A program made the translations under genes and the position numbers. This document shows, in pieces, positions 53,307-61,267 of a stretch of DNA of 64,000 nt (position 1 is the first letter of the stretch; each line of letters begins with the position of its first letter). This DNA is from Phototrophicus methaneseepsis (GTDB lineage: Bacteria; Chloroflexota; Anaerolineae; Aggregatilineales; Phototrophicaceae). The stretch is taken from contig NZ_CP062983.1 in the NCBI RefSeq assembly GCF_015500095.1, positions 1,860,001 through 1,924,000 of the forward strand. The letters run 5' to 3'. The notes beneath the pieces are model-generated. The model did no database searches, had not been told where the DNA came from, and saw nothing but the letters and a program-made list of their open reading frames with translations.

Positions 53307-55658
53307 TTAGATGATACCCGGTGCTGTTGCGATGAAAATCAAACGGACTTTCTCCGAGATGATGATCATATCATTCGGCTTGAGCGTGTGCGATTGCTGA
53401 ACTTCTAGCTTATTGACGAAGATCGGGTTGGTTTTGCTCAGCCGTTCCACTTCCAGATGCCCGTCTGGCAGCATCAACAGTCGGGCATGTTCACGAGACA
53501 CGGTTGGGTCGTTGCGCACAACAATATCACAGTCTTCGTCGCGCCCAATCACCAGGGAATCGCGGCGCATGAGGTGATCATAGCCTCTATCGCCATCCAT
53601 AATGCGCAACCAGGCCATCCCCATGCGTTCTTCGTTCTCTTGCAGCATTTGCGCGACAACTTCTGCGTCGAGCGCGCGTGTTTCTGTCAGGGGGCGCTCC
53701 GGAATATCTGCATCGGATTTTGCCTCTGGCTTGACCTGGGCCAGCGAGCTGCTGATTGGCATTAGGATGAAGATCAGGCGCGAAGTCGGCGATAGATAGA
53801 TTACATCGTTGTTGATGAGCTTAAAGTCATTAACAACCAATTTGCCGCGCACGATGATTGGATTGTTCACGCTCAATCTGTGAATGGTGACGCTGTTGTC
53901 CTCGTGGACATCCAGACGGGCATGCTGGCGAGAGATCATATCGTCATTCAGAATGCGGATTTCACAATCTGCGCCACGCCCAATGGTGATCCCTTCATGG
54001 GTGAGCACGAAATCTCGAACAGAATCCGCTTCAAGCAGGCGCAGGACGGCAATGCCATTGATAGCCTGTGCTTGTGCTTCAATCTCTAACAGCGTATCCG
54101 GCGACATGATGCGCGTGATGACCATACTCTCATCTTCACTGGGCACCAATAAGCGGCTGGCTAGCGCGTTTTCGGCATCCTCGCCCAGCACAGGCGTTGA
54201 CATCGGCGTGAAGGAAATCGGCGGCGTTTCTGGCTCTTCACCCGTCAATGTAGGCGTCGTATCTTGGCGAGATTCCGGCGGATTGTGAACGGAGACAATC
54301 GTCGCTGGCGAAGGTTCCTCGTCAATGTTAGGCCTTGGCGTTGAGATTGGGGTATCAATGCTCTGGTAGAAATTCGTCGCAATCAATCGGTCTTCGTTGC
54401 GTTCCTGGCGACGTGCGTACCATGTGCCAACCACGGATCCAATCGCCAGCAGGCCAAGCGCACCGACAACCAGCATAATCGCTTGCATGAGTGATTCATT
54501 CGGCCCATTCGGTGGCTGTCCATCTGTTGGCGTGGCGGTACCGCCATCCGGCGGTATGAGGCCTTCCGGCCCGGTCGTATGTGTCGCTAGGGCCGTATCC
54601 GTTGCCTGTGCGATGGCAATTTCCGTATTCGTCAGCGTTGGTGTGTGACTTGGCGCTTCGGTTGGCGTTTCAGTCAGCGTCTCTGTTGGTATCGGCGTAT
54701 TTGTCGCTGTCGGCGTATTCGTCGCCGTGGGCGTATTGGTAAGCGTTGGCGTCGGCGAAATACTCGGTGCTTCAGTCGGCGTGATGGTGAACGTTGATGT
54801 GGGCGTTGGCGTGGCCGTCGGCGTGAAGGTTGCCGTCGGGGTAAAGGTCGGCGGTAGGACCATCCCCGCGACAGCTTTGAGCGCGACCGGATAGCTTTGC
54901 CCATCGATGTCCAGTGTTGTGGCATCCAATACGCGCAGGGCTGCACCGCGCAGTGCGAAGACAGGCTGCTGCCACGTCTCCCAGAGATTATTCAATGTTG
55001 GGGCGAGCGTCCGTAATGTGACCTGGGTGGCTGTGCCACCGCTGGCATCGACAAGGGCTTGCAATTCGTCGGCAATCGGCGTCAGGCTGAGGACATCGAC
55101 CGGCGCTGCAACATCGGGTAATGTCGTCTCTGTACAGGCTGTTTGCTCATCCTGGCCCCCTGTGATGACCATGACACGCCAGCCCCGGCTGACGGGGCGT
55201 TCTGTGTTGGCAATCGTCATCAGCGCATCTGCAAGGCAAGCTGTTTGCTGGGCACTGGCCTGGTAATTTTGCAGCGCATTGAGCACTTCGCTGGTCTGGT
55301 TGGTGGGCGGCAGGACCGTAACGGCCTCGTCATAGATGATCAGGCCGATGCGTGCCTCAGCCGATTGAGCCAGTTCTTCTAATGTTTGCTGGATGATCGG
55401 GGCAATGTTGAGCATATCCTGGCTGGCGTCAAGGACGACCCAGTAGGTCATGGAGAGCGCGTTAGGGTCCGCGCTGAGCGGAATTGTCTCGTCAATCGTG
55501 GCGGATTGAGGCGGTTGAGCGGCGCGGATGTGAATGACGACTTCGCCATTGGGTAACTGAGCAGCCAGGTCAATAGCAGCGTCATCGACCTGCGCGCTGA
55601 GGCGCAGCCCCACAAAGATCAATAAGATGACGTAGGCGAATCTGGCAGCAGCGCTCAT
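53307..55658 (-). CDS. VWA-domain membrane protein with two cytoplasmic FHA domains
   Basis: A 783-residue protein. Residues 1-22 are a signal sequence. A von Willebrand A-type domain spans about 70-230, but its metal site reads D77-A-S79-Q-D81 instead of DxSxS. Residues about 270-345 are a Thr-Pro linker, typical of Chloroflexota surface proteins. One membrane helix is at about 390-412 (MLVVGALGLLAIGSVVGTWY-like), followed by RRQER. Two FHA domains follow: about 555-625 (GITIGRGADCEIRILNDDMI, SRQHA) and about 700-770 (DSLVIGRDEDCDIVVRNDPT, SREHA). VWA faces outside and the FHA pair, which binds phospho-threonine peptides, faces inside. It is encoded just before the RHS gene and after PP2C. 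Confidence 0.93.
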   Translation of the reverse strand: MSAAARFAYVILLIFVGLRLSAQVDDAAIDLAAQLPNGEVVIHIRAAQPPQSATIDETIPLSADPNALSMTYWVVLDASQDMLNIAPIIQQTLEELAQSAEARIGLIIYDEAVTVLPPTNQTSEVLNALQNYQASAQQTACLADALMTIANTERPVSRGWRVMVITGGQDEQTACTETTLPDVAAPVDVLSLTPIADELQALVDASGGTATQVTLRTLAPTLNNLWETWQQPVFALRGAALRVLDATTLDIDGQSYPVALKAVAGMVLPPTFTPTATFTPTATPTPTSTFTITPTEAPSISPTPTLTNTPTATNTPTATNTPIPTETLTETPTEAPSHTPTLTNTEIAIAQATDTALATHTTGPEGLIPPDGGTATPTDGQPPNGPNESLMQAIMLVVGALGLLAIGSVVGTWYARRQERNEDRLIATNFYQSIDTPISTPRPNIDEEPSPATIVSVHNPPESRQDTTPTLTGEEPETPPISFTPMSTPVLGEDAENALASRLLVPSEDESMVITRIMSPDTLLEIEAQAQAINGIAVLRLLEADSVRDFVLTHEGITIGRGADCEIRILNDDMISRQHARLDVHEDNSVTIHRLSVNNPIIVRGKLVVNDFKLINNDVIYLSPTSRLIFILMPISSSLAQVKPEAKSDADIPERPLTETRALDAEVVAQMLQENEERMGMAWLRIMDGDRGYDHLMRRDSLVIGRDEDCDIVVRNDPTVSREHARLLMLPDGHLEVERLSKTNPIFVNKLEVQQSHTLKPNDMIIISEKVRLIFIATAPGII

Positions 55659-55845
55659 AGCCTCAACAAGGATTGGTTTGTGCTTTCAAACTATAACGCA
55701 CAGTAATATGAATTTAAAGTACAGTAAGACAGACTGTAACGATAGTAGGGCCTTGGTGCGCGTCTTCTAACTTGCGTTAACGCCATGACTGGGCAACCAA
55801 AAGGAGATGGAGCCCACAACGCATTCGCAGGCTCTTGAATAAGCA

Positions 55846-56940
55846 TCAGGGCATATACAAAATAATTGCTGAAATATTATCCAGGCCGCCGTTTTCATTG
55901 GCAGCGGCGACGAGTCGGTTACAGGCATCTTGCGGCACAGGATGCTGCATCATGATGCTGTAAATCTGCCCATCTGGCACCATATTCCACAGCCCATCAC
56001 TACATAGCAGCAGGCGGGTCCCTTTGCCGAGCGTACGCGTCCAGCTATCAATACGCGGATCATCGGACATACCCAGGGCGCTGTATAGCTGGTTCCCCTG
56101 GGGATGCATGGCAGCTTCTTGCTCAGTCATGACGCCGGTTTCTCTGAGGCGCTCTGCCAGGGAGTGATCGCGCGTGATTCGTTCGATGCCATCCATTTTG
56201 ACGATATAAGCGCGGCTGTCGCCTGTGTGGGCGATGAATACACGCCGCCCAATGACCAACGCCGCTGTGCAGGTCGTGCCACCATCCGATGTGAGGCTGC
56301 GGATTTCCGCATTGGCATTTTCGACTTCTTCTACCAGCAGTTCATTGACGGGCGGGAGTTGAGTCATGGGGGTGCCGCGCAAAATGTTGAAGTACAGCTT
56401 CCGTGTGATGCCCGTCGCGATGCTGCGTACTGCCGTTGCCGAAGCGCGATCCCCGTCTTTGTGCCCACCCATGCCATCGGCAATGATGAAGACGCCAAAA
56501 TCCGGGAACTCATCCATGCTGCTGATCGAAAAACCATAGGCCAGGAGAGAATCTTCGTTATTTTTGCGGTGCTGGCCGACATCTGTTGCATGTCCGTAGA
56601 TTAAGCCGCTGTTTTCTAGCGCGATGACGCTTTCCGTCGGCAGGCGATTCGTCGTTGCGCCATTGTGCAGCAGGGGCCGCGTTTGGCGCAGATCATCTTC
56701 TTCGCCCGGTTCGGCTGATTCCGTCGCGCTGTCTGTTGTGGCTTCCGGCGTTGGCAGCGGTTTTTTGGTTTCTGGTTCCGCAGAGGTTGTAGGGGGGTCT
56801 TGTTTCGCAGCAGGCTGATCCGCTGTCGATGTGTCTGCGTTCGTGGCTGACTGGGGTGGTTTGGTCGGCGTCTCACTAGGGCTCAGTGCTTCTTCGCTCT
56901 GATCCGGCTTTTCAGGGGTGTTCGGGTTGGGCTGTGTCAT
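55846..56940 (-). CDS. PP2C-family protein serine/threonine phosphatase
   Basis: A 364-residue protein. The first 100 residues are disordered and rich in Pro, Thr, Glu and Gln. The PP2C domain runs about 125-364: IYGHATDVGQHRKNNEDSLL, FIIADGMGGHKDGDRASATA with the metal-binding Asp, GTTCTAALVIGRRVFIAHTG, GDSRAYIVK and LLLCSDGLWNMV, all family motifs. It removes phosphate from Ser/Thr and would oppose a kinase. No Hanks-type kinase gene is in the window, so that partner is elsewhere. GAGG before the ATG at 56940 supports this start. It stands upstream of the FHA protein whose ligand state it could set. Confidence 0.95.
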   Translation of the reverse strand: MTQPNPNTPEKPDQSEEALSPSETPTKPPQSATNADTSTADQPAAKQDPPTTSAEPETKKPLPTPEATTDSATESAEPGEEDDLRQTRPLLHNGATTNRLPTESVIALENSGLIYGHATDVGQHRKNNEDSLLAYGFSISSMDEFPDFGVFIIADGMGGHKDGDRASATAVRSIATGITRKLYFNILRGTPMTQLPPVNELLVEEVENANAEIRSLTSDGGTTCTAALVIGRRVFIAHTGDSRAYIVKMDGIERITRDHSLAERLRETGVMTEQEAAMHPQGNQLYSALGMSDDPRIDSWTRTLGKGTRLLLCSDGLWNMVPDGQIYSIMMQHPVPQDACNRLVAAANENGGLDNISAIILYMP

Positions 56941-57294
56941 GGAGGCCTCAACTTTTTGCACTGACAAATGGCTCTGACAAACTTATCGAAGACTGAGCAT
57001 ATCCGTGATTTCTATTACTTTAACGATCGCACTCATTTAAGTCCAGTGCTTTTAAAAGATTCGTAAGAACCTATTATACAGGATTGGTTACAGAGGGGTG
57101 AATTTTGGATGGCCAATTATGGGCTGAATTGAATCTCTATCTGTATCTAAGTACGGTATCAAAAAGACCTGATGCCACATAGGATCAGGTCTTCTGCTGA
57201 ATTCTTTTTGGGGATTTTCTTGTGAACTAGCTTCTGAGGCTGCCCCGCCGAGTCACTTCACTTGATCGTGCCAGCCAGCCGTATATGCTAAAAA
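56941..57294. other. Gene-free stretch with the response-regulator terminator
   Basis: This 354-base stretch holds the terminator at 57164-57193 and otherwise no supported gene. The PP2C promoter is expected here, but no box pair is convincing. Confidence 0.5.
57164..57193 (-). terminator. Intrinsic terminator of the OmpR-type regulator gene
   Basis: Perfect 10-base arms AAGACCTGAT and ATCAGGTCTT with a 10-base loop; on the minus strand TTTTT follows, about 100 bases after the regulator stop. Confidence 0.88.
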
Positions 57295-57981
57295 CTAACG
57301 ATTGACGAAGCGATAACCCACGCCGCGCGAGGTAACGATATACTCCGGCTGTTGGGCATTGTTTTCGATTTTTTGGCGCAGGTAGTGAACATACAGCTTG
57401 AGGCTGTCGATAGCATCGCTGTATTCCTCACCCCAGGCTTGTGTGACGAGTTCGTTACGCGTCACCACACGTCCTGCATTGCGCACCAGCACCGCCAACA
57501 GGTTAAATTCCTTGGGCGTCAGATGCTTGAGCTCGTTGCGTACCCAGACTTCGCGGTTCATGAAGTTGATGCGGAAATCGCCATCGTTGAAGATCATCTC
57601 TTCGCTCATATTAGGCCGTGGCGAACGCCGCAGATGTGCTTTAATCCGTGCGACTAGCTCATCATTATTAAATGGTTTGACGACATAATCATCAGAGCCA
57701 ATTTCCAGGCCATAGACCACGTCTTTGACGTCGTCGCGGGCCGTCAGGAAGATAATCGGCACATCGGACATTTCTCGCAGTCGCTTACAAACGTCCCAAC
57801 CATCCATATCAGGCATCATCACATCTAATAAAACGAGATCCGGCTGATGTCGGTATGCTTTACGGAGCCCCTCTTCCGCACGGAAAGCTTTAATCGTTTC
57901 AAAACCACGTTTTTCCAGCAACATGCTGATTAACTGAACAGTGGGTTCTTCGTCATCAATAATGAGAATCTTATCTGACAT
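57295..57981 (-). CDS. OmpR/PhoB-family response regulator
   Basis: A 228-residue protein. Receiver domain with IIDDEEPTVQLISMLLEKRG, the phosphoacceptor Asp53 in LVLLDVMMPDMDGWDVC, FLTARDD and VVKPFNNDE. The C-terminal winged helix (about 130-225) has LKHLTPKEFNLLAVLVRNAG and DSLKLYVHYLRQKIENNAQQ followed by VTSRGVGYRFVNR. The ATG at 57981 lies downstream of GGAG; a GTG one codon earlier is the alternative. It has no adjacent histidine kinase. A perfect 6-base dyad (58026-58041) overlaps its promoter and may be its own binding site. Confidence 0.95.
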   Translation of the reverse strand: MSDKILIIDDEEPTVQLISMLLEKRGFETIKAFRAEEGLRKAYRHQPDLVLLDVMMPDMDGWDVCKRLREMSDVPIIFLTARDDVKDVVYGLEIGSDDYVVKPFNNDELVARIKAHLRRSPRPNMSEEMIFNDGDFRINFMNREVWVRNELKHLTPKEFNLLAVLVRNAGRVVTRNELVTQAWGEEYSDAIDSLKLYVHYLRQKIENNAQQPEYIVTSRGVGYRFVNR

Positions 57982-58025
57982 CACCGGCGCTCCAGGGCCA
58001 ACCTTTTATAACTTTGGTGTTACAA

Positions 58026-58041
58026 ACTCTTAACCAAGAGT
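58026..58041. promoter_or_regulatory. Possible operator of the response regulator
   Basis: ACTCTT and AAGAGT (perfect 6-base arms) separated by AACC. It overlaps the -10 box of the regulator promoter and could allow self-regulation. Confidence 0.4.
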
Positions 58042-58066
58042 ATCACGCAATAAAGTTCCTGCGCAA
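58039..58066 (-). promoter_or_regulatory. Promoter of the response regulator
   Basis: On the minus strand TTGCGC (58061-58066), a 16-base spacer and GATACT (58039-58044), 58 bases before the start at 57981. Confidence 0.5.
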
Positions 58067-58238
58067 GCTAAATATAAACGAATATAGGCCGTTATGGTAC
58101 ATTAATGGTTATGTTTAGGGTATAAAACCCTACGAATTTCGAATATGCGTTCTATAAAAGGGCCGCTGTGATCTTTTTTGAGGCAGTCCAGCTTGCAAAC
58201 CCTTTGTTAGAAAGCGATTTCCTTTTACTAACATCCTT

Positions 58239-58268
58239 TTGAGCGCAGGTTAGAATCCAACCTATGCT
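58239..58268 (+). promoter_or_regulatory. Possible promoter with a central dyad
   Basis: TTGAGC (58239-58244), an 18-base spacer and TATGCT (58263-58268), 39 bases before the gene at 58308. The spacer contains a near-palindrome GGTTAGAATCCAACC (58248-58262), well placed for an operator. Confidence 0.4.
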
Positions 58269-58307
58269 ATACTTTTGCCACTTTGCAAGGATTGGAGCGC
58301 AAACAGA

Positions 58308-59105
58308 ATGGCCATCGATTATACCATTGATTATGACTGCATCCCCAAGCAGCAACTCACCACAGAAGGCATCCGGGAGCGCTTAAAAGGCGCGGAACGA
58401 GCGGCCCTCATCATCAATCAATATCGTGAGGCGGGGGATATGCGTCCGCCTAGTGAAATGGGTTATGAATTTACGCGGCGTACGCCAGAAGGCGCGGAAG
58501 AAACGCGTATTATCGTGGTGCAGGATGTGCTTAATGATGCAGCAGACCTGGAACCGCTGACGCCGCATTGTGTCGGCTGCCCTGCAAACCGCACAGGGAA
58601 CCCGTTTGGCTGCATGGGATACGTCGGTTATCCAATCAGCGAAGCGGGCGAAGCGTGGTTGCTGGATCGTCTGCCCGTCCCTGATGAAGCGCTGGTGTGG
58701 CTGTTGCTGAAGCAAGGCGTGGATAACTTCCAGTATGATGGGCAGCAAATCGCTTTCCTGCGCCAGAACAATGATGCTTATTTTGAGGCACGGCGTGCGG
58801 CAGAACGCCGCCTGGGTGAATTCTCTCTTAATGCCAACCAGGTCTTTGAAATGTTCTTCACCGTAGGTGATATTATCCCCAACCATGCGGGTATTTTGCT
58901 GCTATTCTTCCGCGCGATTGACCGGGACATAGAAGCTGATGCTATCATTCACCTGACGCCGGCTGGCCCTGATGTGGCGGATCGTCATCCGTTTATCATC
59001 CAGAGTGAGCCATATGATGATGTCACCATCCGCGATTTAAAAGGCTTTTTAGAAGCGTTATATATTGCATGGGCCTTGAATGTGAACCTGTTGGTCGATG
59101 CCTAG
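58308..59105 (+). CDS. Unknown protein with a Cys cluster
   Basis: A 265-residue protein from the ATG at 58308; a TTG at 58275 would add 11 residues. I do not recognise the family. The region around residue 95 reads HCVGCPANRTGNPFGCMGYV, with a C-x-x-C and a further Cys 11 residues later, suggesting a metal or iron-sulfur site. The rest is alpha/beta with polar loops and a helical end (TIRDLKGFLEALYIAWALN). No membrane segment or signal peptide is seen. It reads on its own, divergent from the response regulator. Confidence 0.72.
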   Translation: MAIDYTIDYDCIPKQQLTTEGIRERLKGAERAALIINQYREAGDMRPPSEMGYEFTRRTPEGAEETRIIVVQDVLNDAADLEPLTPHCVGCPANRTGNPFGCMGYVGYPISEAGEAWLLDRLPVPDEALVWLLLKQGVDNFQYDGQQIAFLRQNNDAYFEARRAAERRLGEFSLNANQVFEMFFTVGDIIPNHAGILLLFFRAIDRDIEADAIIHLTPAGPDVADRHPFIIQSEPYDDVTIRDLKGFLEALYIAWALNVNLLVDA

Positions 59106-59179
59106 GCTGGTTGGGTCGTAGTGTTTTTGTATAATGGCGACTTGTTGCCTGTAATCGCACTGTCGACCAGGAGTCAAAA

Positions 59180-59875
59180 ATGAAGACAATCGGGCTGATT
59201 GGTGGCCTCAGTTGGGAATCCTCCCTTGAGTATTACCGCATCATCAATGAGGCGGTTAAAGAGCGATTGGGTGGCTTGCATTCCGCCCAATGCCTGTTGT
59301 ACTCATTCGATTTTGCTGAGATTGAAGCGCTGCAAAGTGCCGGGGATTGGGACAAAGCCACTTTCCGCATGATCCAGGTTGCGCGCCAATTGGAACGCGG
59401 CGGCGCTGAAAGCATCGTGATTTGTAGCAATACCATGCACCGCATGGCGGACGATGTGCAGAACTCGGTTGATATTCCTCTGCTGCATATTGCCGATGCG
59501 ACAGCCAGGGCCGTCGTGAATGCGGGTATCGAGACGATTGCTCTGTTGGGGACGCGCTTCACGATGGAGCAAGATTTTTATAAGGGCCGGTTAACCGATC
59601 AATTCGACCTGAATGTGCGCATCCCGGAAGAGCCGGGGCGCTCAACGGTACATAACATCATCTACAATGAACTGGTCCTGGGCACGATCACAGAAGAATC
59701 GCGCCAGGCTTACCAGGACATCATCCGCGAACTCGTCGCGCAGGGCGCGCAGGGCGTGATCCTGGGGTGTACGGAAATTGGCCTGCTGATTAAGCCGGAG
59801 CACAGCGCTGTCCCCGTCTTTGATACCACTGAATTACACGCCCTGGCCGCGGTTGATTGGGCTTTACAAAGTTAG
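59180..59875 (+). CDS. Aspartate/glutamate racemase-family protein
   Basis: A 231-residue protein. MKTIGLIGGLSWESSLEYYR is the family start, and the two catalytic Cys are Cys82 in IVICSNTMHRMAD and Cys197 in GVILGCTEIGLLI. Such enzymes racemise Asp or Glu without cofactors. AGGAG stands before the ATG. D-amino acids serve in peptidoglycan or as signals, but the substrate here is not fixed by the sequence: both Cys are present so it should be active. A TATAAT at 59130-59135 may be its -10 box, without a clear -35. The GNAT gene downstream is convergent. Confidence 0.93.
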   Translation: MKTIGLIGGLSWESSLEYYRIINEAVKERLGGLHSAQCLLYSFDFAEIEALQSAGDWDKATFRMIQVARQLERGGAESIVICSNTMHRMADDVQNSVDIPLLHIADATARAVVNAGIETIALLGTRFTMEQDFYKGRLTDQFDLNVRIPEEPGRSTVHNIIYNELVLGTITEESRQAYQDIIRELVAQGAQGVILGCTEIGLLIKPEHSAVPVFDTTELHALAAVDWALQS

Positions 59876-59894
59876 ATCGCCTGGAGACGTTGCA

Positions 59895-60329
59895 CTATTT
59901 CACATCCTGCATGCGCTGCATGTAGCGGTAGCCTTCCGGGAGTGGCGTGAAGCCATATTTTGTATAAAGTTCTTCCGCATCTTTGGTTGCCAGCAAAAAG
60001 CGCCGTATGGGATTGAGCTCAGGATCATTGGTGACGCATTCCACCAGCCACTTGCCTAATCCCTGCCCGCGATAATCTGGATCAATGAAGACATCCGCCA
60101 ACCATGCGAAGGTGATATAATCCGTGATGATACGAGCAAAGCCGATTTGCCGATCTTTCTCTGTGTCATACATGCCGAAGCACATCGAATTGCGTACAGA
60201 GCGCTCCACGGTTTCGTAAAGTCGCCCGGTGGCCCAGTACGTTTTTTCGCTGAGGCATTGATGCATATAAGGAATATCCAGGCGATTTTGATCCGTACTC
60301 ACAAGAAAATGAGATTGACTGTAGTCCAT
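59895..60329 (-). CDS. GNAT-family N-acetyltransferase
   Basis: A 144-residue protein with the GNAT core: ITFAWLADVFIDPDYRGQGL and GKWLVECVTN give the R-G-Q-G-L-G-K acetyl-CoA loop, and LLATKDAEELYTKYGFTPL is the usual C-terminal block. The ATG at 60329 is preferred: it follows AGGAG and avoids overlapping the divergent PyrK-like gene. An in-frame start as far as 60401 is possible. Substrate unknown. Confidence 0.88.
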   Translation of the reverse strand: MDYSQSHFLVSTDQNRLDIPYMHQCLSEKTYWATGRLYETVERSVRNSMCFGMYDTEKDRQIGFARIITDYITFAWLADVFIDPDYRGQGLGKWLVECVTNDPELNPIRRFLLATKDAEELYTKYGFTPLPEGYRYMQRMQDVK

Positions 60330-60381
60330 AACAACCGGCACTCCTGCTGGTTCAATAAGATTCCAGAAGGTTAAGCTGACC

Positions 60382-61152
60382 ATGCGCCTGACGCAAGCCA
60401 AAATTGAACGTATTCGCCGGGTGAACCCGGATATCTGGCATCTTGAGCTGGGCCAGGTGGACGAAAGCCTGTTCCGTGTGAAGCCGGGGCAAACGCTGCT
60501 GGCGCGTATCGTGGATGACGAAGGCGAAACGCTCTCCTGGGACCCTTATCTGCGTGAGCAGTGGTGGCCGCTGGGCATGACCGGGCAAAAGACGCTCCTT
60601 GTAGAGCGCGCTGCAAACCCACGTTACGAGCCGGGGCAGCATATCAGCCTGATTGGCCCGGTTGGGGAGCCGTATCGCTTTGGTCAGCGGGCGAAGAATA
60701 TCTTGCTGCTGGCTTATGACACAGCACCCACGCCGTTGACTGTGATGATTCCCTGGTTGCTGCGGCACAGCTTGAACGTCACGCTGGTGCTGTTGGGGCG
60801 TGCCCGTCGCTATAATACCGATCATCTATCGGCAGAGGTGGAAGTCATACGCGGTGATGACGATGGCCTGGGGTGGCCGGATCAGGTGATGTCGTTTGGC
60901 TGGGCGGATCAGATGTTCACAGTGGTATCGCCGGATGATGAATTGCTGCGTTTTGGTGAGTTGCGCCAGCTCGCGCTGGAACGCAAAGTCGCTATCCCCA
61001 ATCACTTTATCTACGGTGTGTTCCAACCCGTGACGGTCTGTGGTACCGGGGCGTGCTATTCCTGCGCGCTGCGTATGTCTGGCAGCGCTCGCCCACACCT
61101 GACCTGTGTAGATGGCCCTGCTTTTGATCTGTTAGATGTGCGCCTGGACTGA
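60382..61152 (+). CDS. PyrK-like iron-sulfur protein (dihydroorotate dehydrogenase electron-transfer homologue)
   Basis: A 256-residue relative of PyrK. The C-terminal [2Fe-2S] site is intact: C220-GTGA-C225-YS-C228 and C242 in TCVDGPAFDLLD. The N-terminal FAD/NAD part is eroded: the RPFSI-type flavin motif is replaced by LREQWWPLGMTG (about 58-69), GPLGNGF reads GPVGEPYRF, and the GGGxGxAP dinucleotide motif reads AYDTAPTPLTVM. It may therefore not reduce NAD. The PyrD-like gene lies 2.25 kb downstream after a GT39-like gene, on the same strand. Confidence 0.8.
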   Translation: MRLTQAKIERIRRVNPDIWHLELGQVDESLFRVKPGQTLLARIVDDEGETLSWDPYLREQWWPLGMTGQKTLLVERAANPRYEPGQHISLIGPVGEPYRFGQRAKNILLLAYDTAPTPLTVMIPWLLRHSLNVTLVLLGRARRYNTDHLSAEVEVIRGDDDGLGWPDQVMSFGWADQMFTVVSPDDELLRFGELRQLALERKVAIPNHFIYGVFQPVTVCGTGACYSCALRMSGSARPHLTCVDGPAFDLLDVRLD

Positions 61153-61267
61153 AATACTTCAATTCTTACGACTCTGGTTTCTTATCACTAGCGACAGGTC
61201 ACTTTTCATATAATAAAGTCTGATGCCATAACGACTTTATGATGATTCTACTCTTGAAGGTGACCGT

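Larger units (their letters stand above)
57982..58307. other. Gene-free divergent regulatory stretch
   Basis: This 326-base stretch carries promoters for both flanking genes and two small dyads (58026-58041 and 58248-58262). No gene is supported in it. Confidence 0.5.
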
